Shown here in pieces: positions 18,428 through 27,063 of a stretch of 43,290 nt of DNA. How positions within the stretch are numbered: the first letter of the stretch is position 1; the number at the start of each line of letters is the position of its first letter. The notes beneath the pieces are model-generated. The model made no database searches, was not told where the DNA came from, and worked only from the letters and a program-made list of their open reading frames with translations. This DNA is from Acaryochloris sp. IP29b_bin.148 (GTDB lineage Bacteria > Cyanobacteriota > Cyanobacteriia > Thermosynechococcales > Thermosynechococcaceae). The position numbers and the translations under genes are program-made. The stretch spans positions 1-43,290 of the forward strand of contig NZ_JANQOY010000198.1 in assembly GCF_028285565.1 (NCBI RefSeq), written 5' to 3'.

Positions 18428-19390
18428 TTATGAGCTGCTAGATGTAGCCAGTCGTCTTCGCAAAGTATTAAATCGGTTAAGGAGCCAACTATAATTCTGT
18501 GGGCCAAACCACTGCATTAACTTAATAGCAGTTATTAGACGTATATATTCCCGAGAAAATCGCAGTTGTGGATAGTGCAGTAATGCCTGATGACAAAAAT
18601 TGGTAGCCATTTCAAACTCTGGATCACTCCTTTGTATACATTTCCAAGCAATACACAAATTCACTCGACCATAACTCCGATTCCTAAGATGTAAGAGTTC
18701 ATAGGGCACAGACTCAAAGGCACGTTCAATAATGACATGAAAATTTTGGACCATTGCTGGATACCGTTTTGATTTACTTTGAGTATGAAGACGATATTCA
18801 ACTAAAGGTTTTCTAATAACAGCAAATGGATAAGACGCAGCTAGTCGAATCCATAAGTCCCAATCTTCGGCAACTAGTAGATCAGGATCAAAACCTCCGA
18901 CTTTTTCTAGACAACATCGACGGACCATTGCTGCAGAGCAGGCGACCATATTATTTTCAATAATCTGTTGCCAAACTTCCCCTTCTGCAACAGGTTGCAT
19001 GACCCTGCCGGTAAGATGACTCTGTTCATCGATCAAGGCTAGCCAAGTGTGGACTAAACCGATTTCAGAGTAATCGTCTAACAGTCGAACTTGTTGTTCT
19101 AATTTAGTGGTCTTCCAAAGATCATCCCCATCCAAGAAAGCAAGATACTTCCCTTGGGCATGGCTAATCCCTGTATTGCGCGCGACAGAAACACCTTGAT
19201 TAGATTGAGAAATTAGCTTAACTCGAGGATCGTTAATCTGGGAAGTCCAAGTAGTAGTTTGATCAGTGCTACCGTCATCAATAATAATAATCTCAAAGTC
19301 AGTAAAGGATTGCCTTAACACACTAGTTAAAGTCTCTGGGAAGTAAGGCATTGAATTGTAAGTTGTGATAATAACAGAGACTTTAGGCAT
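18428..19390 (-). CDS. family 2 glycosyltransferase
   Basis: Protein of 320 residues with GT-A blocks VSVIITTYNSMPYF, IIIIDDGSTDQT, GVSVARNTGISHAQG and DxD-type FLDGDDLW, then VAEDWDLWIRLA with the conserved ED pair. The order and spacing are standard for GT2 enzymes that build polysaccharide repeat units. The stop lies 37 bases before the exporter start, consistent with co-transcription. Confidence 0.88.
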   Translation of the reverse strand: MPKVSVIITTYNSMPYFPETLTSVLRQSFTDFEIIIIDDGSTDQTTTWTSQINDPRVKLISQSNQGVSVARNTGISHAQGKYLAFLDGDDLWKTTKLEQQVRLLDDYSEIGLVHTWLALIDEQSHLTGRVMQPVAEGEVWQQIIENNMVACSAAMVRRCCLEKVGGFDPDLLVAEDWDLWIRLAASYPFAVIRKPLVEYRLHTQSKSKRYPAMVQNFHVIIERAFESVPYELLHLRNRSYGRVNLCIAWKCIQRSDPEFEMATNFCHQALLHYPQLRFSREYIRLITAIKLMQWFGPQNYSWLLNRFNTLRRRLATSSSS

Positions 19391-19572
19391 TCAATAAAAC
19401 TCCGCAGAACGTTTGAAGTGGAGAGAACATGATTGCTTCAGTTGAAAACTAGTCATTGTTTAGTCGGTGGTCAATAGATGAAAAGATGGACTCTATCCAG
19501 ACTCCACCAAAAAGCTGTTGCTCTCGGTATAAAGTTGGAGTAATTAGTAAAATTGTGACTAAAACCTGAAGA

Positions 19573-19926
19573 TTATGACATGGTATAACAATGCCTCCAA
19601 AAACTTTCCTCTTTTCTAAGACACCTTGCACACAAGAGATATTTTAAAGTCCAACTCACTAATCCACAAAACACGTTTCTCAAAGATTCCCCTTGATCAT
19701 AGATCATGGTAATAATTTCAATGCCCCGGAGGATTTCAACATAACCGCTAACACAATTGCCAACAATTTTTTGACAGCTAATGATCAATAAAAAACGAAT
19801 GAAAGCTAAAAAATTATCAACAAGCTCTATTGACAGTAAAATTACAATCGTATAATCATTAAATACCACTACACCTAATGGCGTCTGTTTCGAATTGAGC
19901 TTCTCTATATATGGATAAGTCAACAT
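19573..19926 (-). CDS. hypothetical ORF (117 aa), doubtful
   Basis: ATG lies 9 bases after the stop of the acetyltransferase gene, so translation could be coupled. It encodes 117 residues with two hydrophobic stretches (TIVILLSIELV; FLAFIRFLLIIS) and several cysteines. I recognise no family. The codon choice looks unlike the neighbouring genes. The wider gap 19391-19935 (545 bases) may simply be non-coding or a gene remnant; no alternative reading frame gives a familiar protein. Confidence 0.25.
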   Translation of the reverse strand: MLTYPYIEKLNSKQTPLGVVVFNDYTIVILLSIELVDNFLAFIRFLLIISCQKIVGNCVSGYVEILRGIEIITMIYDQGESLRNVFCGLVSWTLKYLLCARCLRKEESFWRHCYTMS

Positions 19927-19935
19927 ACTTTAGAC

Positions 19936-20526
19936 TCAACTTCCAGCCCCTGGTGTACTAAGCTCATTAGTTGTGATGGGAGATTCTGAAATAAGCGCTC
20001 TAGGGCTATCGACATCTACACAGTCCTCAAGCTTACGTATAACTTTCGCAGGATTTCCAGCTACGACTGTCCTAGATGGAACATCTTTAACTATGACAGA
20101 ACCAGCACCAATCACCGCATACTCTCCAATTTTTACGGGACCGATAATGACGACATGGGCCCCAATCTCAACGTGGTCTCCAATAGTAGGAGAATCACTC
20201 ACAGAGCCATCCGGTAGTATTTTGTTACCAATCGTTGTGGAATGTCGCAAAATACAGTTGGAACCAATCTTAGTATCGCAATTCACAACTAAAGCTGTAC
20301 CATGCTGAAGCTGCAGACTAGAACCAACCTGAGTATTCCAAGGCAACTCAATTCCAAGCAATACTTCCGCGAATACTTGATAGATTAGTCGACATATTGA
20401 TAAAGGAGCAGGCAACTGGCCCGAAATTTGAGCTAAACGGAACATTAGCAGAATTAGCCGGGATTTGAGACTTGTTTTTTGATTTGCTTGCCAGTCTTGG
20501 AAAATATTGCTGATTAAAGTGCTCAC
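19936..20526 (-). CDS. hexapeptide-repeat acetyltransferase (serine acetyltransferase/WcaB-like)
   Basis: Protein of 196 residues. Residues about 75-170 form a left-handed beta-helix with hexapeptide repeats (TKIGSNCILRHSTTIG, IGDHVEIGAHVVIIGPVKIG) and the catalytic His near the repeat start; the end VVAGNPAKVIRKL is typical. Starts with GTG at 20526, preceded by GGGAAG. CysE is longer and has a larger N-terminal helical domain, and the context is polysaccharide, so sugar O-acetylation (WcaB/EpsC-like role) is more likely than cysteine synthesis. This would add acetyl groups that the SGNH hydrolase at 1011 might remove (inference). Confidence 0.82.
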   Translation of the reverse strand: MSTLISNIFQDWQANQKTSLKSRLILLMFRLAQISGQLPAPLSICRLIYQVFAEVLLGIELPWNTQVGSSLQLQHGTALVVNCDTKIGSNCILRHSTTIGNKILPDGSVSDSPTIGDHVEIGAHVVIIGPVKIGEYAVIGAGSVIVKDVPSRTVVAGNPAKVIRKLEDCVDVDSPRALISESPITTNELSTPGAGS

Positions 20527-20591
20527 TTTTCTCTGCTTCCCTAGCTCACTGTCTCTAAATAAATGAGATTTTCTTCATTCTAGGAAACCAC

Positions 20592-21491
20592 TTATTGATG
20601 GAGCATCTCAACTGGCTTCCTTTGTAATACGTTCTGATTATTATATGTGTTTTCTAGCTTCCTCAACAGATCATCACAAAGCTGCTCGATCACTGGTGAA
20701 AGTTGAACTAAATGACCTTTTTTGACTGAATTGGAATGCACTTCCCAACTATTTTTATCGTTATATTGAGCTCCTATAAACTCATAAATACAATGCATGA
20801 CTTGATCCGGTTGAGTGACAAGATCTTCATAACGACACATCAAAGCACGTGGATTACTATCAAGCTGTAATTCATAAAACAGCTGATTGCGAACAAACCA
20901 GAATAAAGCTGCTGCATCATAAGGACTCATCTGTTCAGAGAAATGCTGTATTACCACTCTACGAATATTTTCAGGAACTTTCTCTGAATACCAATTTTCT
21001 TGGTTGTTCTCAACGATAGACTTAAGGTTTCGAATGCCGACATTTACACTAAATTTTTTCAACAAAGAATTAACAACATCTTTGTAATGTCTGTACATCC
21101 ATAATGCCTTTGCTTCTGGGAAAAAATCTAATATCTCTAGAGTGTTTTGTGTTTCTACTAGAGGTTTAAAGACAATAATTGGGGCTTTGTCTTTGTCTAA
21201 CGTAGCTTTCATCTCATTGAATGAATTTAATCTCAGCTTGTTTTTTGCAATAGGAGATGGATCATTTGATGATAAACGACTTGACTCTCTATAAACACGG
21301 ACATTGAGGTCTCTTGCAAAAACACGATTAATCAAACTTGTGCCAGACCGCTGACAACCAATAATAAATAAAGATTGATGATTATCCCTTGATTGAAGAA
21401 AAAAATTCTGGTAGATATATTTAACTAGATAGGTTACATATAGATCTGGAGTTATGTGCTCAATATTAAGTTTAGATTTGATACCAAACAT
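20592..21491 (-). CDS. sulfotransferase family protein (fourth of the cluster)
   Basis: Protein of 299 residues. PAPS loop LFIIGCQRSGTSLINRVF near residue 45, preceded by an N-terminal extension absent from the other three. A weaker 3'-phosphate block is ALWMYRHYKDVVNSLL. The sequence CRYEDLVTQPDQVM is the usual late sulfotransferase block. It is divergent from the other three, pointing to a different acceptor rather than a recent duplication. Confidence 0.82.
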   Translation of the reverse strand: MFGIKSKLNIEHITPDLYVTYLVKYIYQNFFLQSRDNHQSLFIIGCQRSGTSLINRVFARDLNVRVYRESSRLSSNDPSPIAKNKLRLNSFNEMKATLDKDKAPIIVFKPLVETQNTLEILDFFPEAKALWMYRHYKDVVNSLLKKFSVNVGIRNLKSIVENNQENWYSEKVPENIRRVVIQHFSEQMSPYDAAALFWFVRNQLFYELQLDSNPRALMCRYEDLVTQPDQVMHCIYEFIGAQYNDKNSWEVHSNSVKKGHLVQLSPVIEQLCDDLLRKLENTYNNQNVLQRKPVEMLHQ

Positions 21492-21554
21492 GTATGTTAA
21501 ACCTTTTATTGATTGGTTATTTAATTAATAGTATGTTCAAGAAGTAGAAGTTTT

Positions 21555-22934
21555 TTATGGAAATGATGTTATTTTACTGCTCGATATACTGTCGTCTGTC
21601 CACTCCCATCCTGTAATTGGTAGTAAAGCAAAGAAGTAGAAGAGAAAAACAGTATGGCCCCAAATATTTTCAGTGATCATTCCAATCATAGTGGCAGCGA
21701 TTAGAGCAGACAAACTTAGACATAGATCTTGGCGTGGTTTATGGTCAGAAGCAGATCTATAGAGATTTAAAGTACGCAAGAATAGAGCAATAAAGAAGGT
21801 TAAGAAGGCTCCAAGACCTACAATCCCTCCTTCTACCATAGCTCGGATATATTCATTGTGAGGGAGATACTTACTATCTATTGATTGCATACTTAAGCCC
21901 AAGCCATAGCCAAAGTTTGGATGTTTTTCCCAAGCTTTAAGAACTTTATGCCATTGAGATAGTCGCCAATTAAAGCTATTGCTATCAATCTCAGAATTTA
22001 GAATTGCTCGCGATACTGTAATTTCTGGATTTCCTAGAGGCGTTTTCTGAACTGACTCAAGACGCTCCTGACCGAACTCTGAGCTAGCAAATAGACCAAT
22101 CACAAAAACTATGAGGAGTAATCCACTGATTAATTTCAAAGGACTAACTTTAGAGATAGTGATCACTAACATACAGATAGAAAGCATAACTAAGCTGAAT
22201 AATGCTTTTGTACTGACCAGAAAGAAGGCTAGTGTACTTATTAATGCTATCCAAAGCCACTTATGGCCTTGAGTATTATTCAATTTCCACCAAGCCAGAA
22301 CAATAAAAAGTAATAAAAAAGTTGCAAAGGCATTTGCATGTCCAAAAGTAGAAAAAACTCTTAATTCACCTGAACGAATTTGATATAGGGCAACGACTAG
22401 GGGGATGGGAAGAGAGAAAAACATTGATGAAATTATGCGACTTGGTGAGACTCTCCCTTTCAGTTGCATTACTAGTAGGTATATCGTTGGCCACAAAAGC
22501 AAGCGAACCCATTCACGTATGCTCTCCGATAAGTAGGAATCATCAAATCCTAACCCACCGACAAGCATTAAAATTAACCACATGCTTTGAAAGAGAGCCC
22601 AGCTCATCAAGAAAAGCCAAAACTTGTCAGTCTGTATAGAATGACCTGTAATAATCAAGACGATGACAAATAAGATAGCTAGAAACTCAATGCCAACACC
22701 ATAAAGTGCTGGTAATTGTTGTGCAGAAAATAGATCGAGAGAACTGCGAATAATGAGCAGGCCAAGAACCGATTTCTCAAATTCAGAAAAAAAGTAGATA
22801 ATTACTAGTATTCCTACAGATACTAGCACTAGCAACTGCAAGCTAAGCTCACCCAAAATAGCCGTTAATATGCAAATAGCTACAGATAACAAAAAGACAC
22901 CTAGCTTCAACTTGTTTTTAGTATCTAAAGCCAT
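21555..22934 (-). CDS. wzy: O-antigen ligase/polymerase family membrane protein (Wzy-like)
   Basis: Protein of 459 residues, about 11 hydrophobic segments through the full length, with one larger periplasmic loop (about 285-350) that holds SRAILNSEIDSNSFNWRLSQWHKVLKAWEKHP-type sequence and the Wzy_C-like GYGLGLSMQSIDSKYLPHNE. His-Asn-Glu in this loop is the usual catalytic-type block of O-antigen ligases and polymerases. In a cluster with Wzc, polymerisation of repeat units in the periplasm is the likely job. The gene symbol is by role, not by close similarity. Confidence 0.78.
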   Translation of the reverse strand: MALDTKNKLKLGVFLLSVAICILTAILGELSLQLLVLVSVGILVIIYFFSEFEKSVLGLLIIRSSLDLFSAQQLPALYGVGIEFLAILFVIVLIITGHSIQTDKFWLFLMSWALFQSMWLILMLVGGLGFDDSYLSESIREWVRLLLWPTIYLLVMQLKGRVSPSRIISSMFFSLPIPLVVALYQIRSGELRVFSTFGHANAFATFLLLFIVLAWWKLNNTQGHKWLWIALISTLAFFLVSTKALFSLVMLSICMLVITISKVSPLKLISGLLLIVFVIGLFASSEFGQERLESVQKTPLGNPEITVSRAILNSEIDSNSFNWRLSQWHKVLKAWEKHPNFGYGLGLSMQSIDSKYLPHNEYIRAMVEGGIVGLGAFLTFFIALFLRTLNLYRSASDHKPRQDLCLSLSALIAATMIGMITENIWGHTVFLFYFFALLPITGWEWTDDSISSSKITSFP

Positions 22935-23000
22935 AAATAGAAATATAAAACATCTATAATTTTAAGTATTTTCGAATAAAACTAGAGATTGATTCTTAAG

Positions 23001-25130
23001 TCAAGAGGCAAGGGCATAGTCTTTCTGTAAATATTGGTAATAGTCATTATTCTTTGAAGCATCTCCATTAATGGCTAAACCAATTAATTTTGCATTATTA
23101 GAATTAAATGTATCAATGGCTTTCTTTAAGATACTCTTAGGTGTTAAATCAAGCTTAGCAACCATGACAGCTTGATGGCCATGGCAAAGGGTAAGGGCAT
23201 CTGCACAAGACATTACTGGTGGAGTATCGACAATAACCAATTCATAATTTCGGGATAACTTTTCTAATAAGCTGCTTACATTTTCATTCTCTAACTCAAA
23301 AGGAAATAGGCGATCTTGAGAGGGCTTTCCAGCAGTCATAACTGAAAGATTCCTAACCGACGTACGTTGAATAGCTAAGCTTGCACTTTCCTCTTCTGAG
23401 GCTGAATTACTATTTAGGATATCTAGCAATCCAGGTTCAAGGGGACTTTGGAAAATAGAATGGATTGAAGGCCGAAAGATATCTGCATCAACTAGCAAAG
23501 TTTTTTTCGATAGCATTGCCGAAACAACTGCCAAATTAGAAGCAACATATGATTTTCCTTCGCCAGATATCGCACTTGTAATAATTAGAACATTGCTCTC
23601 TCTATTGATCTGATGCTGGACGTTCTTGGAAAGTAATCTAAACGTTTCAAGGAGAGCAGGATCACTACATAAATCTGCAGATGGTGTAGATCTAAAAATG
23701 CCATTTCTTTGCTTAGGTATTGAACCTAGCAAGGGAAGTTCGGTAAACGCTTCAAGATCCTCAAGATCTCTTAAGCGACCATCTAGTCCCTCAATTAATA
23801 AGATGATTCCTACTGAAAATGCAAAGGCTGCTACAGTACCTAAAAGCAGTAAGCTAGGAACATTTGGAGACGTTGGTAAACTTGGCTTTGTAGCTTCCTC
23901 AATAATTCTAAGATTACTAACTAACTGAGCTTCTGCAATGCGAGCTTCATCCAACTTCTGCTTCAGCAGTTTTACCGACTGAGTTGCAGTTTCCATTTGC
24001 CGAGTCAGCGATGCTAAAGTCTTTTCTAAAACTGGAAATTGTTGACGACGATCATTCAAACTAGAAATATAGGCTTCAGTAGAGAGTAGTTTTTGCCTTA
24101 ATTCCTTCTGTTCGACATCACTGAGAATCAATTTTTCCGATAGTTCCTGAGTGACTTTATCAGCAGCAACTTCATTAGGATTTTGGGTCCCAGATTGATT
24201 ATCAGATAAGCTTGATAGCTTTTCCTGGTATAGAATCTGAGCGGCACTTCTTTCATTTAAGAGTTTTTGAATATCAGGGTGCTCTTCAGTTAAGCTTTCT
24301 CGTTTTAGATTTAATTGAGATTCTAAATCAGCAAGTTTGCTTCTCAAACTGATTAACTCTGGATCTTGTCCAGCTTTAGTAGATTCATATGTTGCTTGCG
24401 GTGTACTCCTGCCTGTCACCTGACTTAGAGCAATATTTCTTGCCTGAGTCTGACGAATCTGAGCAGAAATGTCTTCAGCAACTTTCTCTGCATCAGCGAT
24501 ACTCTGCGTTAGCCGCTTATTATCAGTGTCTCCCAGAGAAACAATATTGTATTTCTGTTTAAATTGGCTAATGGCTGCTTCAATACTTACCAGTTGCTGT
24601 TGTCTATGCGGGATTTGTTTTTCTAAGAACTGTCGGGTTGCCCTCGCTTCTGAGCGAATGGTTTCCGCATTCTCCTCTACTACACCTGTTGCTATCAAAT
24701 TCAATAGAGCAGCAGTTGTACTAGGGTCCACATGATTGAGGCTAATCTCAATGATCTGAGTACCCGGAACAACTTGGGTTTCTAGTTCATTTTTAACAGC
24801 ACCAAAAGTAATTTCCTCTGCAAGATTGTTATCTGTGCTTTGTTGGTAAAGGGCAATGGCCTTAGATAAGACTTTTTTAGAGCGAACTAACTCTTCTTGA
24901 GTTGCAAGCGCTTTATTACTATTACCAGGAGGCTGTGCAAGATCCCGCCCTAGTGGCGAGATGCTTGTTGCAGGTTTCTCGTCTAACATCAAACGGACTT
25001 TAGCAGAGTACATGCGAGGCGTAATTAATATGTAAATCAACAGCCCTCCAAATACTGAGAGAAATGCCCCTGCGGCTGCCCAGCGGTTTCTGTAAGCTAC
25101 CTTTAATATTTTAGAAATAGATTGGTCCAT
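23001..25130 (-). CDS. wzc: Wzc-type polysaccharide co-polymerase with tyrosine-kinase domain
   Basis: Protein of 709 residues. N-terminal Wzz domain with membrane segment at about 15-35 (GAFLSVFGGLLIYILI), a long coiled-coil periplasmic region (about 60-415), a second membrane segment (about 425-447) and a cytoplasmic BY-kinase. The kinase has Walker A SGEGKS (about 522), Walker A' LLVDADIFRP (about 545) and Walker B VIVDTPPV (about 632). The C-terminus ends with a small tyrosine cluster (YYQYLQKDY), the usual autophosphorylation site. Controls chain length and export. It is the second gene of the operon. Confidence 0.9.
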   Translation of the reverse strand: MDQSISKILKVAYRNRWAAAGAFLSVFGGLLIYILITPRMYSAKVRLMLDEKPATSISPLGRDLAQPPGNSNKALATQEELVRSKKVLSKAIALYQQSTDNNLAEEITFGAVKNELETQVVPGTQIIEISLNHVDPSTTAALLNLIATGVVEENAETIRSEARATRQFLEKQIPHRQQQLVSIEAAISQFKQKYNIVSLGDTDNKRLTQSIADAEKVAEDISAQIRQTQARNIALSQVTGRSTPQATYESTKAGQDPELISLRSKLADLESQLNLKRESLTEEHPDIQKLLNERSAAQILYQEKLSSLSDNQSGTQNPNEVAADKVTQELSEKLILSDVEQKELRQKLLSTEAYISSLNDRRQQFPVLEKTLASLTRQMETATQSVKLLKQKLDEARIAEAQLVSNLRIIEEATKPSLPTSPNVPSLLLLGTVAAFAFSVGIILLIEGLDGRLRDLEDLEAFTELPLLGSIPKQRNGIFRSTPSADLCSDPALLETFRLLSKNVQHQINRESNVLIITSAISGEGKSYVASNLAVVSAMLSKKTLLVDADIFRPSIHSIFQSPLEPGLLDILNSNSASEEESASLAIQRTSVRNLSVMTAGKPSQDRLFPFELENENVSSLLEKLSRNYELVIVDTPPVMSCADALTLCHGHQAVMVAKLDLTPKSILKKAIDTFNSNNAKLIGLAINGDASKNNDYYQYLQKDYALAS

Positions 25131-25369
25131 ATCAACAAAAAATAATCAATTCAAGATAGAACTACAAATCAGAAATGACCTTAGACTCAGCTGTTAAAAG
25201 CAAGAAACCAAAAATAATAATATTTTACTTCTGGAAAACAATTTTATAGAAGTAGATTTACTCTCATCATTAGAACAGAAGTCATTAAACTCAAGATTAG
25301 CAATCAAATAGGTTCTTAATAGATTCTTAATAGATTAGCCTCACTCACATTCCCTTGCGTTAACATTTT

Positions 25370-26551
25370 TTATGCTCTCGTAACAGTTTCTCTAGGTATA
25401 TCCTCTCTTGAATTAAGGGCTAATAGTGTAGAGTAAACATCTAAGTTTTCAGTAGTAACTTTTTCCCACGTGTAATGTTCTGCGACATGCTTCTTTGCAT
25501 TTATAGCCATCGATGAAAGTTGTTCAAGATTGCCTAAAGAAAACTGCATTTTCTCAACGCAAGATGATAAATTACCTGCTTGAAAAAGAATTCCTCTATC
25601 ATTACCTAGTAGTTGTCGATGAGCTAAAATATCGCTAGCCAAGATAGGAACTCCTTCTCGCATAGCCTCTAACATGGCTAACGGCAGACCTTCAAGATCA
25701 GATGGCAATGCAAACAAACCTGCTCCTCTGACAATCTCAGCCAGCAACTTTCCTCTTAGCTCACCAGCAAAAACTATATTTTGACTTTGCTCTGCCCTTT
25801 GGACTAACTCTCTTTGATAAGAAGATGTGTCACTGACACCACCAACAAGAACTAGCTTCCAGTCGCCCTTTTCATCTAGCTGCTTAAAAGCTTCTATCAA
25901 AAGCTCTGGACGTTTTTCAGGAACAAGTCGACCTAAAAAGACAATGTATTTTCCTGATTCCAATCCTAGTGAAGTGCCAAATTTAAAGTCCGGATCTGAG
26001 TCTGAATAGCTTGCTGGAGCGTTGGGAATATAAACAGTTTTCCTTTGATAGGTTTGCCAGAAATAAGCTTCTAAGTCTCTCGATACAACTGTAATTTCAT
26101 CGGCAAAGAGAGCAGCAGATCTTTCGCCTAAACGAATTAGCGTACTAGAAAATTTCCCCCATTTTGCCCGCTGCCAGTCTAATCCTTGACAAGTCACTAC
26201 GATCTTTGGTTTTTTTACAAAAGGGACTAGTTTTGGCAACCAACAAAACAAGGCAGGTCCTAAGGCATGGAAATGAACAATATTGTATTGCCCTAAGCAG
26301 ACTGAAACTGAACCTAACAATGAAGAGATAAAAGCATCGATGCCGCGCAACCATAGGCTGGGAAGATTTACAACCTCTACACCTTCATAGTCATATCTTT
26401 GAAACCAAGGAAAATTTGTATAGGAAGAACGTGCAAACAACACAACTGAGGTGCCTTGTGCAACCATCCGTGGATAAACCTCTGAGCAGTGATGCTCTAT
26501 CCCACCCTGTTTCGCAGGCAAACCTTTAGGACCAATAACAGCAACTTTCAT
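25370..26551 (-). CDS. family 4 glycosyltransferase, first gene of the operon
   Basis: GT-B enzyme of 393 residues with an opening like DUF1972/rhamnosyltransferase-type GT4 proteins (VAVIGPKGLPAKQGGIE). The donor domain has IVFLGRLVPEKRPELLIEAF and the E-x7-E block EGLPLAMLEAMREG. It is the first gene after the structured leader (26552-27063), so it is probably the first gene translated from the operon mRNA. A 239-base gap with AT-rich sequence precedes the Wzc gene. Confidence 0.86.
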   Translation of the reverse strand: MKVAVIGPKGLPAKQGGIEHHCSEVYPRMVAQGTSVVLFARSSYTNFPWFQRYDYEGVEVVNLPSLWLRGIDAFISSLLGSVSVCLGQYNIVHFHALGPALFCWLPKLVPFVKKPKIVVTCQGLDWQRAKWGKFSSTLIRLGERSAALFADEITVVSRDLEAYFWQTYQRKTVYIPNAPASYSDSDPDFKFGTSLGLESGKYIVFLGRLVPEKRPELLIEAFKQLDEKGDWKLVLVGGVSDTSSYQRELVQRAEQSQNIVFAGELRGKLLAEIVRGAGLFALPSDLEGLPLAMLEAMREGVPILASDILAHRQLLGNDRGILFQAGNLSSCVEKMQFSLGNLEQLSSMAINAKKHVAEHYTWEKVTTENLDVYSTLLALNSREDIPRETVTRA

Positions 26552-26588
26552 TTCGGCTATCCTATTTTGATGATTAAGTACTTGGAGA

Positions 26589-26619
26589 AAACGGCCTCAA
26601 ATTGGCGTCGGGGCCGTTT
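26589..26619. promoter_or_regulatory. leader hairpin C with conserved loop
   Basis: AAACGGCC pairs with GGCCGTTT around a 15-base loop TCAAATTGGCGTCGG (plus strand). It ends 38 bases before the start of the first operon gene on the minus strand. The loop matches that of the hairpin at 26832, while the stem does not. On the minus strand the stem is followed by TCTCC, not a true T-tract, so it is not a canonical terminator. Confidence 0.6.
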
Positions 26620-26831
26620 ATCAAAGAAATATATGGAACCACTATCAATACTTGATTCTGTCAACTAATTGACATCCACAACAAAAAAAACTTAAGTACT
26701 CGCCGAATCTACGCCTTGAAAGCGTCAAAACGTTAGAAACAGGATTTATTTGGTGATAAATGTCTGATTTTGATAGAATTCTGCTAGCATTGGTTAAGGC
26801 TCCTTAAATGTAGGTGCTTGGTTAAAAGACA

Positions 26832-26869
26832 AGAGAGCAGTCTAAGATTGGCGTCGGGGGCTGCTCTCT
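26832..26869. promoter_or_regulatory. leader hairpin B with the same loop and a different stem
   Basis: AGAGAGCAG pairs with CTGCTCTCT (9 bp) around TCTAAGATTGGCGTCGGGGG (plus strand). It shares ATTGGCGTCGG with hairpin C, but the stem is unrelated in sequence. On the minus strand it is followed by TTGTCTTTT, a weak U-rich tail. This is the pattern expected when structure and loop are selected but stem sequence is free. Confidence 0.6.
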
Positions 26870-26900
26870 AAAAAGGTATTCGAGCTATGCTTTCAGTCTT

Positions 26901-26948
26901 TGAACTCCTTGATTAAGGGCTGGTCTCCTTTCGTGGACAAAGAGTTCA
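26901..26948. promoter_or_regulatory. leader hairpin A (imperfect)
   Basis: TGAACTCCTTG and CAAAGAGTTCA are inverted with one mismatch around a 26-base loop. It lies 31 bases from hairpin B and would be transcribed first in the operon leader. Its loop lacks the shared motif. No gene is visible in the 512-base leader 26552-27063. I do not see a clear -10/-35 pair. Confidence 0.4.
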
Positions 26949-27063
26949 TAAATGAATCAGCTGAGCATAGTTTACTGAATCTTTGTCTACCATTTTTTCA
27001 TTGTTGATAATCTCCTTGGTATAAATTCAAATACTGTCGTTCTGCATGGGCTTGATTGGGAGA

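Noticed and set aside
18391..18507. Longer N-terminus of the ABC exporter up to 18507
   Set aside because: The extra 39 residues overlap the glycosyltransferase gene and look like a shadow frame; ATG 18390 gives a normal family N-terminus.
7527..26551. tRNA genes or an integrase that would make the polysaccharide block a classic genomic island
   Set aside because: No tRNA, integrase or attachment-site repeat was seen at either edge; only HIP1 density and a transposase relic hint at accessory origin.
26589..26619. Leader hairpin C read as an ordinary rho-independent terminator
   Set aside because: There is no T-tract on the operon strand, the first gene starts only 38 bases on, and the loop is shared with another hairpin, which a plain terminator would not need.
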